Origin: Xanthobacteraceae bacterium
Lineage (GTDB): Bacteria > Pseudomonadota > Alphaproteobacteria > Rhizobiales > Xanthobacteraceae
DNA: 64,000 nt
Assembly (NCBI GenBank): GCA_029239875.1
Contig: JARBUD010000005.1
Location: 62,001 to 126,000, forward strand
Direction: 5' to 3'
A model generated the notes under the pieces. The model did no database searches, was not told the DNA's origin, and saw only the letters and a program-made list of their open reading frames with translations. The position numbers and the translations under genes are program-made. Position 1 is the first letter of the stretch. Each line of letters opens with the position of its first letter. This document shows positions 23,358 to 31,269 of this stretch, one piece after another.

Positions 23358-24668
23358 TCAGTCGGTGGCGATCACGTGGAAGAAGGTTCCCGAGACCCGC
23401 CCGCGGCGGCTGCCGGCGGGCCCGATCAGATTACCCTGTCCATCGCTCAGCTCGACCAGCGGCGCATCGTCGCCGCGATATGTGACGCTGGCATAATGGA
23501 ATTCGTGGCCGCGCAATCGCGTCCCCGCCGGGCCGACGGGCGAGGCGTCGAGCGTGACCGCGCGGCGATAGCCGAGGTTGAGCTTGCGCCTGGCGAAGCT
23601 GGTGGCGTGGCCGAGCAGGCCGAGCATTGGATGGGAGACGCCGTCCGCGTCCTCGATCGCCTGCCCCAGCACCATGAAGCCGCCGCACTCGCCATGCACC
23701 GGCCGGCTCTCGCTAAACCGCCGCACACCGTTGAGGAAGCGGGTGGCGGCGGCGAGAGTGCCGCCATGCAATTCGGGATAGCCGCCCGGCAGCCAGCAGG
23801 CGTCGGCCGCCTCGTCCGGTGCCTCGTCGGCGAGCGGCGAGAAGGGGATGATCTCCGCCCCCGCCCGCCGCCAGCCGGCGAGAAGATGCTCATAAGCGAA
23901 GGAGAAGGCGACGTCGCGCGCCAGCGCGATGCGCTGGCCGGGCGGCGGCAGGGGTACCGGGGGCGCCGCGCTCGCGGCCATCGGCGCAGCGAGCGCGATC
24001 AGGGCGTCGAGATCGATATGCGCCTGCGCCAGCGCCGCCAGCCGCGCCAGATACTCGTCCAGCGCCGCATGCTCGCCCGCCTGCACGAGGCCGAGATGGC
24101 GCTCGGGCAGGCTGGTACCCGCCTCACGCGGCAGCGAGCCGAGCACGGGGATGCCGAGCGCCCCGATGGCCTCGCCCGCCTGCTGATGGTGGCGGGCGCT
24201 CGCCACCTTGTTGAGAATCACCCCGGCGATGCGCACCGCCGGATCATGCGTCGCGAAGCCCCGCACCACCGCGGCGGCCGATTGCGACTGGCCGGAAATG
24301 TCGAGCACCAGCACCACCGGCAGGCCGAGCCGGCCGGCAAGGTCCGCCGCCGCGCCGGAGCGGCCCGGCTCGCCGGCGATGCCGTCGAACAGGCCCATGG
24401 AAGCCTCGATGATGACCAGCTCGGCGTCGGCTGCCGCCTCGCCAGCCAGCGCGTCGATCAGCGCCGGCGCCATGGCGAAGCTGTCGAGGTTGAGCCCCGG
24501 CCGGCCAGTGGCGGCGGCGTGGAAGGCAGGGTCGATATAGTCCGGCCCGGACTTCACCACGCGCATGGTGACACCGCGCGATGTCACCGCCGACCCCACT
24601 CCCAATGTCACCGTCGTCTTGCCCGATCCCGAGCGCGGCGCAGCGATGATGAGGCCGCGGGCGGTCAT
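23358..24668 (-). CDS. cobB: Cobyrinic acid a,c-diamide synthase (hydrogenobyrinate a,c-diamide synthase)
   Basis: A 436-aa glutamine-dependent, ATP-using amidase. The N-terminal dethiobiotin-synthetase-like domain has the P-loop [10 protein letters not shown] (residues 9-18). The C-terminal class I glutamine amidotransferase has nucleophile C328 in [11 protein letters not shown]. It amidates the a and c side chains before cobalt insertion by CobN. The ATG overlaps the cobM stop as ATGA (24665-24668). Last cob gene of the leftward run. Confidence 0.93.
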   Translation of the reverse strand: MTARGLIIAAPRSGSGKTTVTLGVGSAVTSRGVTMRVVKSGPDYIDPAFHAAATGRPGLNLDSFAMAPALIDALAGEAAADAELVIIEASMGLFDGIAGEPGRSGAAADLAGRLGLPVVLVLDISGQSQSAAAVVRGFATHDPAVRIAGVILNKVASARHHQQAGEAIGALGIPVLGSLPREAGTSLPERHLGLVQAGEHAALDEYLARLAALAQAHIDLDALIALAAPMAASAAPPVPLPPPGQRIALARDVAFSFAYEHLLAGWRRAGAEIIPFSPLADEAPDEAADACWLPGGYPELHGGTLAAATRFLNGVRRFSESRPVHGECGGFMVLGQAIEDADGVSHPMLGLLGHATSFARRKLNLGYRRAVTLDASPVGPAGTRLRGHEFHYASVTYRGDDAPLVELSDGQGNLIGPAGSRRGRVSGTFFHVIATD

Positions 24669-25423
24669 GCCCGCCCCCGGAAGCGGCGCTGATAGGCAGC
24701 GTCGTAGAGCGCGCTCTCGCGAAAATCCTCGGCCGCCAGCGCCCACCCGACTATGATCAGCGCCATGCGCTCGACCGGCTCGGCGACGACGCGCGCGGCG
24801 ATATCGGCCAGCGTGCCGCGGAGGATGCGCTCGGCGGGACGCGTCGCTTCCACCACCACCGCAACCGGGCAATCCGGCCCGTAGAGCGGCGTGAGCTCGG
24901 CAACGACCTTGTCCAGCGCGTGGATGGCGAGGTGGATCGCCAGCGTCGCCCCGGTCGCACCGAAAGCGGCCAGCGTCTCGCCCTCCGGCATGGCTGAAGC
25001 GCGGCCGGAAACGCGGGTTATCACCACGCTCTGTGCCAAACCAGGCACGGTGAGCTCGCGCCCCAGCGCCGCGCTCGCGGCTGCAAAGGCGGGCACGCCG
25101 GGGGTGAGCGTATAGGCGATGCCATGCCGCTCCAGCCGCCGGACCTGCTCGGCCACCGCCGAATAGATGGAAAGGTCGCCCGAGTGCAGCCGCGCCACGT
25201 CGAGCCCGGCGGCATGGGCAGTGACGTATTCCTGTTCGATCTCGTCGAGCGACAGCGGCGCCGTGTCGACGATGCGCGCGCTCTGCGGGCACCAGCCGAG
25301 CACCTCCGGCGGCACGATGGAGCCGGCATAGAGGCAGACGGGGCAACGGGCGATGAGATCGCGCCCGCGCAGCGTCATCAGGTCGGCCGCGCCGGGCCCG
25401 GCGCCGATAAAATGCACCGTCAT
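24665..25423 (-). CDS. cobM: Precorrin-4 C11-methyltransferase
   Basis: A 252-aa tetrapyrrole methylase. [18 protein letters not shown] at the N-terminus is the SAM-binding glycine loop of this family, and [16 protein letters not shown] and [10 protein letters not shown] are typical CobM/CbiF segments. It methylates C11 of precorrin-4. Its start overlaps the cobE stop (ATGA) and its stop overlaps the cobB start. Confidence 0.93.
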   Translation of the reverse strand: MTVHFIGAGPGAADLMTLRGRDLIARCPVCLYAGSIVPPEVLGWCPQSARIVDTAPLSLDEIEQEYVTAHAAGLDVARLHSGDLSIYSAVAEQVRRLERHGIAYTLTPGVPAFAAASAALGRELTVPGLAQSVVITRVSGRASAMPEGETLAAFGATGATLAIHLAIHALDKVVAELTPLYGPDCPVAVVVEATRPAERILRGTLADIAARVVAEPVERMALIIVGWALAAEDFRESALYDAAYQRRFRGRA

Positions 25424-25812
25424 GAGACTTCCTTCTCCGCCTCCCGCGCCAACGCGCAGGTCACGGGTCCGAGCACGAAGCGCGGCCCAATCAGCGTCGA
25501 GCGCCGCCCCGCCACCGCCAGTGCCGAGGCCTCCGCCACCGATGGCACGCCCATCAGCGCCACGACGCGCTCCGAATGCGTCACCGCCCGCGCCCCAGCC
25601 GCCTCGAGCTGCTGTTGCGGCACCATGACGAGCAGCAGGCCGAGGTCGAGCGCCGCCTTGATGATGCCGGCCTCGCCACCCTTCAGCGCCGGGGTCGCCA
25701 TCAGCGATATCTCGTTGAGCTTGACGTCATGGCGCGCCATCGCTCCGCGCACGCAGGCGCAGACCTCCTCCGCCGTCACCCCGCGGCGGCTGCCGACGCC
25801 GGCGACGATCAC
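25420..25812 (-). CDS. cobE: CobE/CbiG C-terminal-domain protein
   Basis: A 130-aa protein starting with GTG that overlaps the cobL stop (GTGA, 25809-25812). [15 protein letters not shown] is the hallmark of the CbiG C-terminal/CobE family. In the aerobic pathway CobE's exact role is unsettled; the related CbiG opens the lactone ring in the anaerobic route. Its position between cobL and cobM with translational overlaps supports the assignment. Confidence 0.82.
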   Translation of the reverse strand: MIVAGVGSRRGVTAEEVCACVRGAMARHDVKLNEISLMATPALKGGEAGIIKAALDLGLLLVMVPQQQLEAAGARAVTHSERVVALMGVPSVAEASALAVAGRRSTLIGPRFVLGPVTCALAREAEKEVS

Positions 25813-27077
25813 GGCGCGCCCCCCGGCTTGACCCAGCTCCACTGTGTCACCGGCATGGCCGGCCACCAGCCGGTGAGCCCGCCGACCGGCGCCGCGCGGG
25901 CGACGGAGAGCCGGACGAGCTCGCCGCCGCGCGAGCCATGCTGTGCAATCAGCAGCGCCTCGGTCTCCAAAGTCACCGCATTGACCACCAGCCGCCCGCC
26001 GGACTTGAGCGTGGAAAGGGCGGCGTCGAGCACGCCCGCGTCCCCCGCCCCGCCGCCGATGAAGATCGCGTCCGGCGCCGGCAAACCAGCGAGCGCTTCC
26101 GGCGCCGCGCCTTCGACAATCTCCAACCCCGGCACGCCGAGCGAAGCGGCATTGCGGCGGATGCGGGCGGCGCGCTCGGGCCGTTCCTCGATGCCGACGG
26201 CCTTGAGCGACGGATCGGCCAGCATCCATTCGATGCCGATCGACCCCGCGCCGGCCCCGATGTCCCACAGCACTTCGCCCCGGCGCGGCGCCAGCGCGGC
26301 GAGCGTCAGCGCGCGGATCTCGCGCTTGGTGAGCTGGCCGTCATGCTCATAGAGATCGTCCGGCAGGCCGGGCGTGAGCGGGATGATCCGCGCGCCCTCC
26401 CCCGCCGCCACCTCGATGCCAACGAGATTGAGCGGGTCGACATCCATGAGGTCGAACGCCGCCGCGGTGGCCCGCCGCGCCCGCTCGCGCGGCCCCCCCA
26501 GCGCCTCCAGTACGTACAGGATCGAACCGCCGAAGCCGCTTTCCGTTAGCAGCCGGGCGATCTCACCCGGCCCGGCGCCGTCCGAGGTCAGCACCAAAAG
26601 CCGCCGTCCGGGATGAAGATGTGCGCGGACGAGGTCGAGCGCGCGGCCATGCACGGTAAGGTATGTCGCCTCCGCCAGCGGCCAGCCGAGCCGGCTGGCG
26701 GCGAGACTGTAGGAGGACGGCGCTGGGATCGCCCGCATCTCGCCGGCCGGCACATGCCGCGCCAGCGTGGCGCCGACGCCGTAAAGAAATGGGTCGCCCG
26801 AGGCCAGCACGCAGACATTCCGCCCGCGCAGGGCCAGCACCATCTCCACACCGCGCTCGAAGGGCGACGGCCAGGCCTGCGCCCGCCCCTTCACCGCCGC
26901 GCCGGCCAGCGCCAGATGCCGCGCACCGCCGAACACCACCTCGGCGGCCTCGATCGCCGCACGCGCGGCCGGCGACAGGCCGTCGAGCCCGTCCTCGCCG
27001 ATGCCGACGATGGACAACCAGCGCGCCTCCTGCGCATCGTCGCGCCGCCCGGTGGCTATGGACTCAGTGCCCTGCAT
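25809..27077 (-). CDS. cobL: Precorrin-6Y C5,15-methyltransferase (decarboxylating)
   Basis: A 422-aa bifunctional enzyme. The N-terminal half is a tetrapyrrole methylase (LSIVGIGEDGLDGLSPAAR). The C-terminal half (about residues 225-422) is a CbiT-type methyltransferase/decarboxylase with LWDIGAGAGSIGIEW as its SAM loop. The ATG at 27077 shares the palindromic CATG with the divergent cobK start. A TTG at 27017 has a perfect AGGAGG 8 nt upstream and would give a 402-aa protein, but it would remove the conserved W before LSIVGIG, so the true start is open. Confidence 0.93.
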   Translation of the reverse strand: MQGTESIATGRRDDAQEARWLSIVGIGEDGLDGLSPAARAAIEAAEVVFGGARHLALAGAAVKGRAQAWPSPFERGVEMVLALRGRNVCVLASGDPFLYGVGATLARHVPAGEMRAIPAPSSYSLAASRLGWPLAEATYLTVHGRALDLVRAHLHPGRRLLVLTSDGAGPGEIARLLTESGFGGSILYVLEALGGPRERARRATAAAFDLMDVDPLNLVGIEVAAGEGARIIPLTPGLPDDLYEHDGQLTKREIRALTLAALAPRRGEVLWDIGAGAGSIGIEWMLADPSLKAVGIEERPERAARIRRNAASLGVPGLEIVEGAAPEALAGLPAPDAIFIGGGAGDAGVLDAALSTLKSGGRLVVNAVTLETEALLIAQHGSRGGELVRLSVARAAPVGGLTGWWPAMPVTQWSWVKPGGAP

Positions 27078-27867
27078 GACCCTGCCCGACCCGAACCGCG
27101 ATGAGCGCCCGCGCCTGCTGATCCTCGGCGGCACGGCCGAGGCGCGCGCTCTGGCGGCGGCGCTCGCCGCGCGCGGCCATTACGAGGTCAGCCTGTCGCT
27201 TGCCGGGCGCACGCGCAACCCGCTCGACCAGCCCGCGCCCGTCCGCTCCGGCGGCTTCGGCGGCGCGCAGGGTCTCGCGGCACATCTGAGGGCCGAGCGC
27301 ATCGACGCGCTGATCGACGCCACCCACCCCTTCGCCGCCAACATCTCGCGCAACGCCGCCGAGGCCGCGCGCTTCGCCGGCGTGCCCCTGCTCGCGCTCC
27401 TGCGCCCGGAATGGACCCGCCAGCCGCGCGACCTCTGGACCGAGGCCGCCGACATTCCAGACGCGGTGGCGAGGCTCGGCACCGCGCCGCGCCGCGTGCT
27501 CGCCGCCCTCGGCCGCAACGAGGCGCATGCCCTGGAAGCCGCGCCGCAGCATCATTGGCTGGTTCGCAGCATCGATCCGGTCGAGCCGCCGCTCGCCCTG
27601 CCCTCCGTCGCCACCATCGAGGCGCGCGGCCCCTTCCCCGAGGCCGACGAGCGCGCGCTGCTCACGGCCAACCACATCGACGCGGTGCTTTCCAAGAACA
27701 GCGGCGGCGCGGCGACCTACGGCAAGATCGCGGCCGCCCGCGCCCTCGGCATCGAGGTGATCATGGTGGCACGTCCCGCCCGCCCCAAGGTCGAGACGGT
27801 GGAGAGCGTCGAGGCGGCGCTGGCGTGGCTGGAGCCTCATCTGTCGCCCGCACGGCGCGGCGTGTAG
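27076..27867 (+). CDS. cobK: Precorrin-6A reductase
   Basis: A 263-aa NADPH-dependent reductase converting precorrin-6A to dihydroprecorrin-6. LLILGGTAEARALAAALA is the nucleotide-binding start, DATHPFAANISRNAAEAA and LSKNSGGAATYGKIAAAR are CobK signatures. It is the only plus-strand gene within the leftward cob run. Its start overlaps that of cobL, and its last 31 bp (27837-27867) overlap the cobJ 3' end on the other strand. No good Shine-Dalgarno precedes the ATG; an upstream ATG at 27058 is an alternative. Confidence 0.92.
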   Translation: MTLPDPNRDERPRLLILGGTAEARALAAALAARGHYEVSLSLAGRTRNPLDQPAPVRSGGFGGAQGLAAHLRAERIDALIDATHPFAANISRNAAEAARFAGVPLLALLRPEWTRQPRDLWTEAADIPDAVARLGTAPRRVLAALGRNEAHALEAAPQHHWLVRSIDPVEPPLALPSVATIEARGPFPEADERALLTANHIDAVLSKNSGGAATYGKIAAARALGIEVIMVARPARPKVETVESVEAALAWLEPHLSPARRGV

Positions 27868-28598
27868 ACGAGCGCCGGCCGGCCCGGCCGCTCGACGATC
27901 CGCGTCTCCGCCGAGCCGACGATGATGCAGGTCGCCATGTCGGCCATGTGCCCGCGCGCATGGGCGAGCGGGAGCGTACGCAGCCGTTCGTCCGGCCGCC
28001 CCACCGCGCGGCCGAAGATCACCGGCACCGTGTCGGGCAGCTCCTCGCGCAATATGTCGAAGGCGGTGTCGAGCTGGTGCGGGCGCGCTCGCGACACCGG
28101 ATTGTAGAAGGCCATGGCGAAGCCGGCCTGTGCGGCGAGGCGCAGGCGCTTCTCGACGACGTCCCAGGGCTTGAGGTTGTCCGACAGCGAGATGGCGCAG
28201 AAATCGTGCCCCAGCGGCGCGCCGGCCTTCGCCGCCACCGCGAGCATGGCAGTGATGCCGGGCACGATGACGAGCTCGAGTGCCCGCCATTCCGCGGGGC
28301 CGTCCTCGACCGCCTCGATCACCGCCGCCGCCATGGCGAAGACGCCGGGATCGCCGCCCGTCACCATGGCCACGCGGGCGCCTGCCGCCGCATCGGCGAG
28401 CGCGGCGCCGGCGCGCACCAGCTCCTCGCGATTGTCGGAAGGATGGCGCGCTTGGCCGTCGCGCGCCGGCACCCGGTCGAGATAGGGGCCATAGCCGTAG
28501 AGCGCCTGCGCCTCCTCCAGCGCCGCGGCCGCCTCCGGCGTGAGGAAGCGCGCTTCGCCCGGCCCGAGTCCGACGACGGTGAGCTTGCCCGCATTCAT
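27837..28598 (-). CDS. cobJ: Precorrin-3B C17-methyltransferase
   Basis: A 253-aa tetrapyrrole methylase that performs C17 methylation with ring contraction. LTVVGLGPGEARFLTPEA, GDPGVFAMAA and CAISLSDNLKPWDVVEKRL are characteristic of CobJ/CbiH. The ATG overlaps the cobI stop (28595-28598). Its 3' end overlaps the convergent cobK. Confidence 0.95.
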   Translation of the reverse strand: MNAGKLTVVGLGPGEARFLTPEAAAALEEAQALYGYGPYLDRVPARDGQARHPSDNREELVRAGAALADAAAGARVAMVTGGDPGVFAMAAAVIEAVEDGPAEWRALELVIVPGITAMLAVAAKAGAPLGHDFCAISLSDNLKPWDVVEKRLRLAAQAGFAMAFYNPVSRARPHQLDTAFDILREELPDTVPVIFGRAVGRPDERLRTLPLAHARGHMADMATCIIVGSAETRIVERPGRPALVYTPRRAGDR

Positions 28599-29335
28599 CC
28601 GCGCGCACCCCATCCCGGCACCAGCACGATGGCGAAATAAGGCGCCGGGCTCTCGTCCCGTGCCACCAATGGCGTGCAATGGCCGTCCTTCATCGTGCCA
28701 CGCTCGACATAGAGCGCGCGCTCCAGCTTGCCGGCGGCTTCCAGCGCCCGCCTGATCTTCGGCAGGTTGCGCCCGACCTTCATGATCACCGCGGCATCCG
28801 CCTCGCCGAGCCGCCGCGCGAGGTCCGACTCGGCCAGCGTGCCCGGCAGCACTGAGAGCACGTCGTCCCCTTGAGCGATCGGTGCGCCGGCCTGCGACCA
28901 GCAGCCGGACATGCCGGTGACACCGGCAATGATCTCGGTCGGGTAATGCGGTGACAGCCGCACATGCAGGTGCATGTAGGAACCGTAGAACAGCGGATCG
29001 CCCTCGGAGAGCACCGCCACCGTCCGCCCGGCGTCGAGATGGCCCGCCACCCGCTTCGCCGCCTCCTCGTAGAAGCCGGCGATGGCGTCCTTGTAGGGCG
29101 CCTCGTCCTTCGGGCTTTCGGTCGTCACGGGATAGCCGAGGAGGAGTTCCTCCACGCCGATGCGGAAGTGCCCGCCGGCGATGGCCCGCGCGTGGCTGCC
29201 ATTGCCCCGCTTGCAGAAATAGGCGACGACGTCCGCCTCCTTCAGCGCGCGCACCGCCTTGAGCGTCATCAGCTCGGGATCGCCCGGCCCGACGCCGACG
29301 CCGATCAGGCGTCCCGGAAGATTGCCCCCGCTCAT
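28595..29335 (-). CDS. cobI: Precorrin-2 C20-methyltransferase
   Basis: A 246-aa tetrapyrrole methylase. GRLIGVGVGPGDPELMTLKAVRALKEADVVAYF is the standard CobI N-terminus and SEGDPLFYGSYMHLHVRL the second SAM motif. It makes precorrin-3A. Four-base overlaps with cobH upstream and cobJ downstream indicate coupled translation. Confidence 0.95.
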   Translation of the reverse strand: MSGGNLPGRLIGVGVGPGDPELMTLKAVRALKEADVVAYFCKRGNGSHARAIAGGHFRIGVEELLLGYPVTTESPKDEAPYKDAIAGFYEEAAKRVAGHLDAGRTVAVLSEGDPLFYGSYMHLHVRLSPHYPTEIIAGVTGMSGCWSQAGAPIAQGDDVLSVLPGTLAESDLARRLGEADAAVIMKVGRNLPKIRRALEAAGKLERALYVERGTMKDGHCTPLVARDESPAPYFAIVLVPGWGARG

Positions 29336-29967
29336 ATGCCCGGCCTCGCCAGTGCGTTGACCGCGGCCGCCGTCATGGCGCTGCCGCCCAGCCGGCCGCG
29401 CACCACCAGCCACGGCACGCCGTGGTCGCCGGCCGCGAGCGCGTCCTTCGATTCGGCTGCGCCGACGAAGCCGACCGGGATGCCGAGGATTGCGGCGGGC
29501 TTAGGCGCGCCGGCGTCGAGCATTTCCAGCAGCCGGAACAAGGCCGTCGGCGCATTGCCGATGGCGACGACGGCGCCTTCCATCTTGTCGCGCCACAGCT
29601 CCAGCGCGGCGGCGGAGCGGGTGGTGCCGAGCCGCTCGGCGAGGCCGGGCACGGCCGGCTCGCGCAAGGTGCAGATCACCTCGTTGTTCGCCGGCAGGCG
29701 GGCGCGGGTGACGCCATGCGCCACCATCTCGGCATCGCAGAGGATCGGCGCGCCCGCGTCCAGCGCGGAGCGGGCGGCACGCACAAAATCCGGAGCGAAA
29801 TCAATGGCGAAGGCGGCCTCCACCAGCCCGCAGGCATGGATCATCCGCACCGCCACGTCCGCCTCCTCCGGCGAAAAGCGGCCGAGCTCGGCCTCCTCGC
29901 GGATGATGGCGAAGGAGCGCTCATAGATGGCGTTGCCGTCGCGGACGTAATCGAACGGGATGGACAC
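29332..29967 (-). CDS. cobH: Precorrin-8X methylmutase
   Basis: A 211-aa isomerase moving the C11 methyl to C12 to give hydrogenobyrinic acid. The opening FDYVRDGNAIYERSFAIIREE carries the active-site-proximal segment, and GIPVGFVGAAESKDAL is the typical CobH/CbiC C-terminal motif. It begins with GTG immediately after the cobG TGA, with no intervening base. Confidence 0.95.
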   Translation of the reverse strand: MSIPFDYVRDGNAIYERSFAIIREEAELGRFSPEEADVAVRMIHACGLVEAAFAIDFAPDFVRAARSALDAGAPILCDAEMVAHGVTRARLPANNEVICTLREPAVPGLAERLGTTRSAAALELWRDKMEGAVVAIGNAPTALFRLLEMLDAGAPKPAAILGIPVGFVGAAESKDALAAGDHGVPWLVVRGRLGGSAMTAAAVNALARPGI

Positions 29968-31269
29968 TCAGGCGTCTTCCTTTTCCAGCAATTCCCGCAC
30001 GGCCTGCGCGAGCCCCGACACGGGGACGACCCGCGCCGGAGCACTGCGCGGCGTGCCTTCGACCACGATCGCGGCCCCTTCGTCCAGCCCCACGATGGTC
30101 AGCGCCGCCGGCGCAGGATGAGCGCAGCCCTTGATGCAGCCGGAAACATGGACGTCGCGGCCCTTGGCCAGCGCGGCGATCCGCATGGCGGTCGCGTGCG
30201 TGTCGAGGCGCGCGGAGGCGCAGGCCGGACGGCCGGCGCAGGCGAAGATACGCCGCCGCGGATCGGCCGGATCGGTGATGGAGCCGAGCCCGGCGGCATT
30301 ATTTTTCAATGAGTTAGACGCGTCCAGCGAGAGACCGACGACCAGCAGCGCGCGCCCCGAGGCGGGCTCGACATGCCGGGCGCCGGCCGCCCGCGCCGCT
30401 TCGGCCAGCGCCTGCAGCGCCTCGGCCTCGACCTGCCCGAAGGCGAGGCCGAGGCCGAGCGCGAGGGTGCCGTCGTTCAGGGCGTGAAGGCCAACCGGCT
30501 CGGCCGGCGGCTTCGATTCGACGGAGGAAACGGGAGCGAGGGCGAATTCCGCGCGCAGCGCCTCGATTCCGTGTTCCATCAAGAGGTTAGCCATCCGTGC
30601 CGCCGGCCCGCGGGCGGCGAGGCGCTCCAGCAGCGCGACCACGATGGCGGGAACCCGGTGGGGCGGGACTTCGCCGGCGGGACGATTCGCCAGCAAGATC
30701 AGAGCGTTGTCTCCCCTTCCCGCCGTCACGCCGATATCGGCCTTCAGCGCCAAAAGATGCAGCTCGCCGCCGCCATCGACGACGACGGACGCTTTCGGCG
30801 CGAGGCGCAGCACCAGCTTGGCGGCGCGGTCGGAAATCTCCCGCGCCAGCGGGCGCGGGTCGAAACGCTCGACCGGATCGAGCCCGGCGAGCGCGCTCGC
30901 CTCGACCGGAAAGCCTTGCGGCACAACGATTCCCAGCGCAGCGACCGCTTCCGGCAGGCGGGTCGCGCCGGCGCTCGTCAAGCCGCGCAATTGCAGCTTG
31001 CCGCGCGCCGTCACCTCGACGATGCCGTTGCCGAGTGCGCGCGCCAGCCTTGCGAGGCCGGAGAGCTGCTCGAAAGTCAACGGCTGCAAGGGTTGCAGCC
31101 GTGCCAGCAGCCCGTCGCCGGTCTGCATCGGCGCGGGCAGCGAGGGGCAGGCGCCGCGCCGCAGGCGGGCGACATCGCTGGTGGCATTTTTGGTGACATT
31201 TCCGTCGCCACCGGTGGCGACGTCATTAGTGGCAGTAGTGGCATCGGTGGCAGGGGTGACAACGCTCAT
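29968..31269 (-). CDS. cobG: Precorrin-3B synthase (oxygen-dependent)
   Basis: A 433-aa sulfite/nitrite-reductase-like protein with ferredoxin-like half-domains. The 4Fe-4S cysteines are in CAGRPACASARLDTH and VHVSGCIKGCAHPAP. It uses O2 to form the gamma-lactone of precorrin-3B, so it marks the pathway as aerobic. The first about 33 residues are a Thr/Ala/Asn-rich tail of GTGGC-like DNA repeats that is not part of the family fold; a later start is possible. The ATG overlaps the cobN stop (31266-31269). Confidence 0.93.
   Translation of the reverse strand: MSVVTPATDATTATNDVATGGDGNVTKNATSDVARLRRGACPSLPAPMQTGDGLLARLQPLQPLTFEQLSGLARLARALGNGIVEVTARGKLQLRGLTSAGATRLPEAVAALGIVVPQGFPVEASALAGLDPVERFDPRPLAREISDRAAKLVLRLAPKASVVVDGGGELHLLALKADIGVTAGRGDNALILLANRPAGEVPPHRVPAIVVALLERLAARGPAARMANLLMEHGIEALRAEFALAPVSSVESKPPAEPVGLHALNDGTLALGLGLAFGQVEAEALQALAEAARAAGARHVEPASGRALLVVGLSLDASNSLKNNAAGLGSITDPADPRRRIFACAGRPACASARLDTHATAMRIAALAKGRDVHVSGCIKGCAHPAPAALTIVGLDEGAAIVVEGTPRSAPARVVPVSGLAQAVRELLEKEDA

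Noticed and set aside
25816-26268. Upstream extension of the cobE frame
   Set aside because: It overlaps the C-terminal methyltransferase domain of CobL in another frame; the GTG at 25812 with a GTGA overlap is the natural start.
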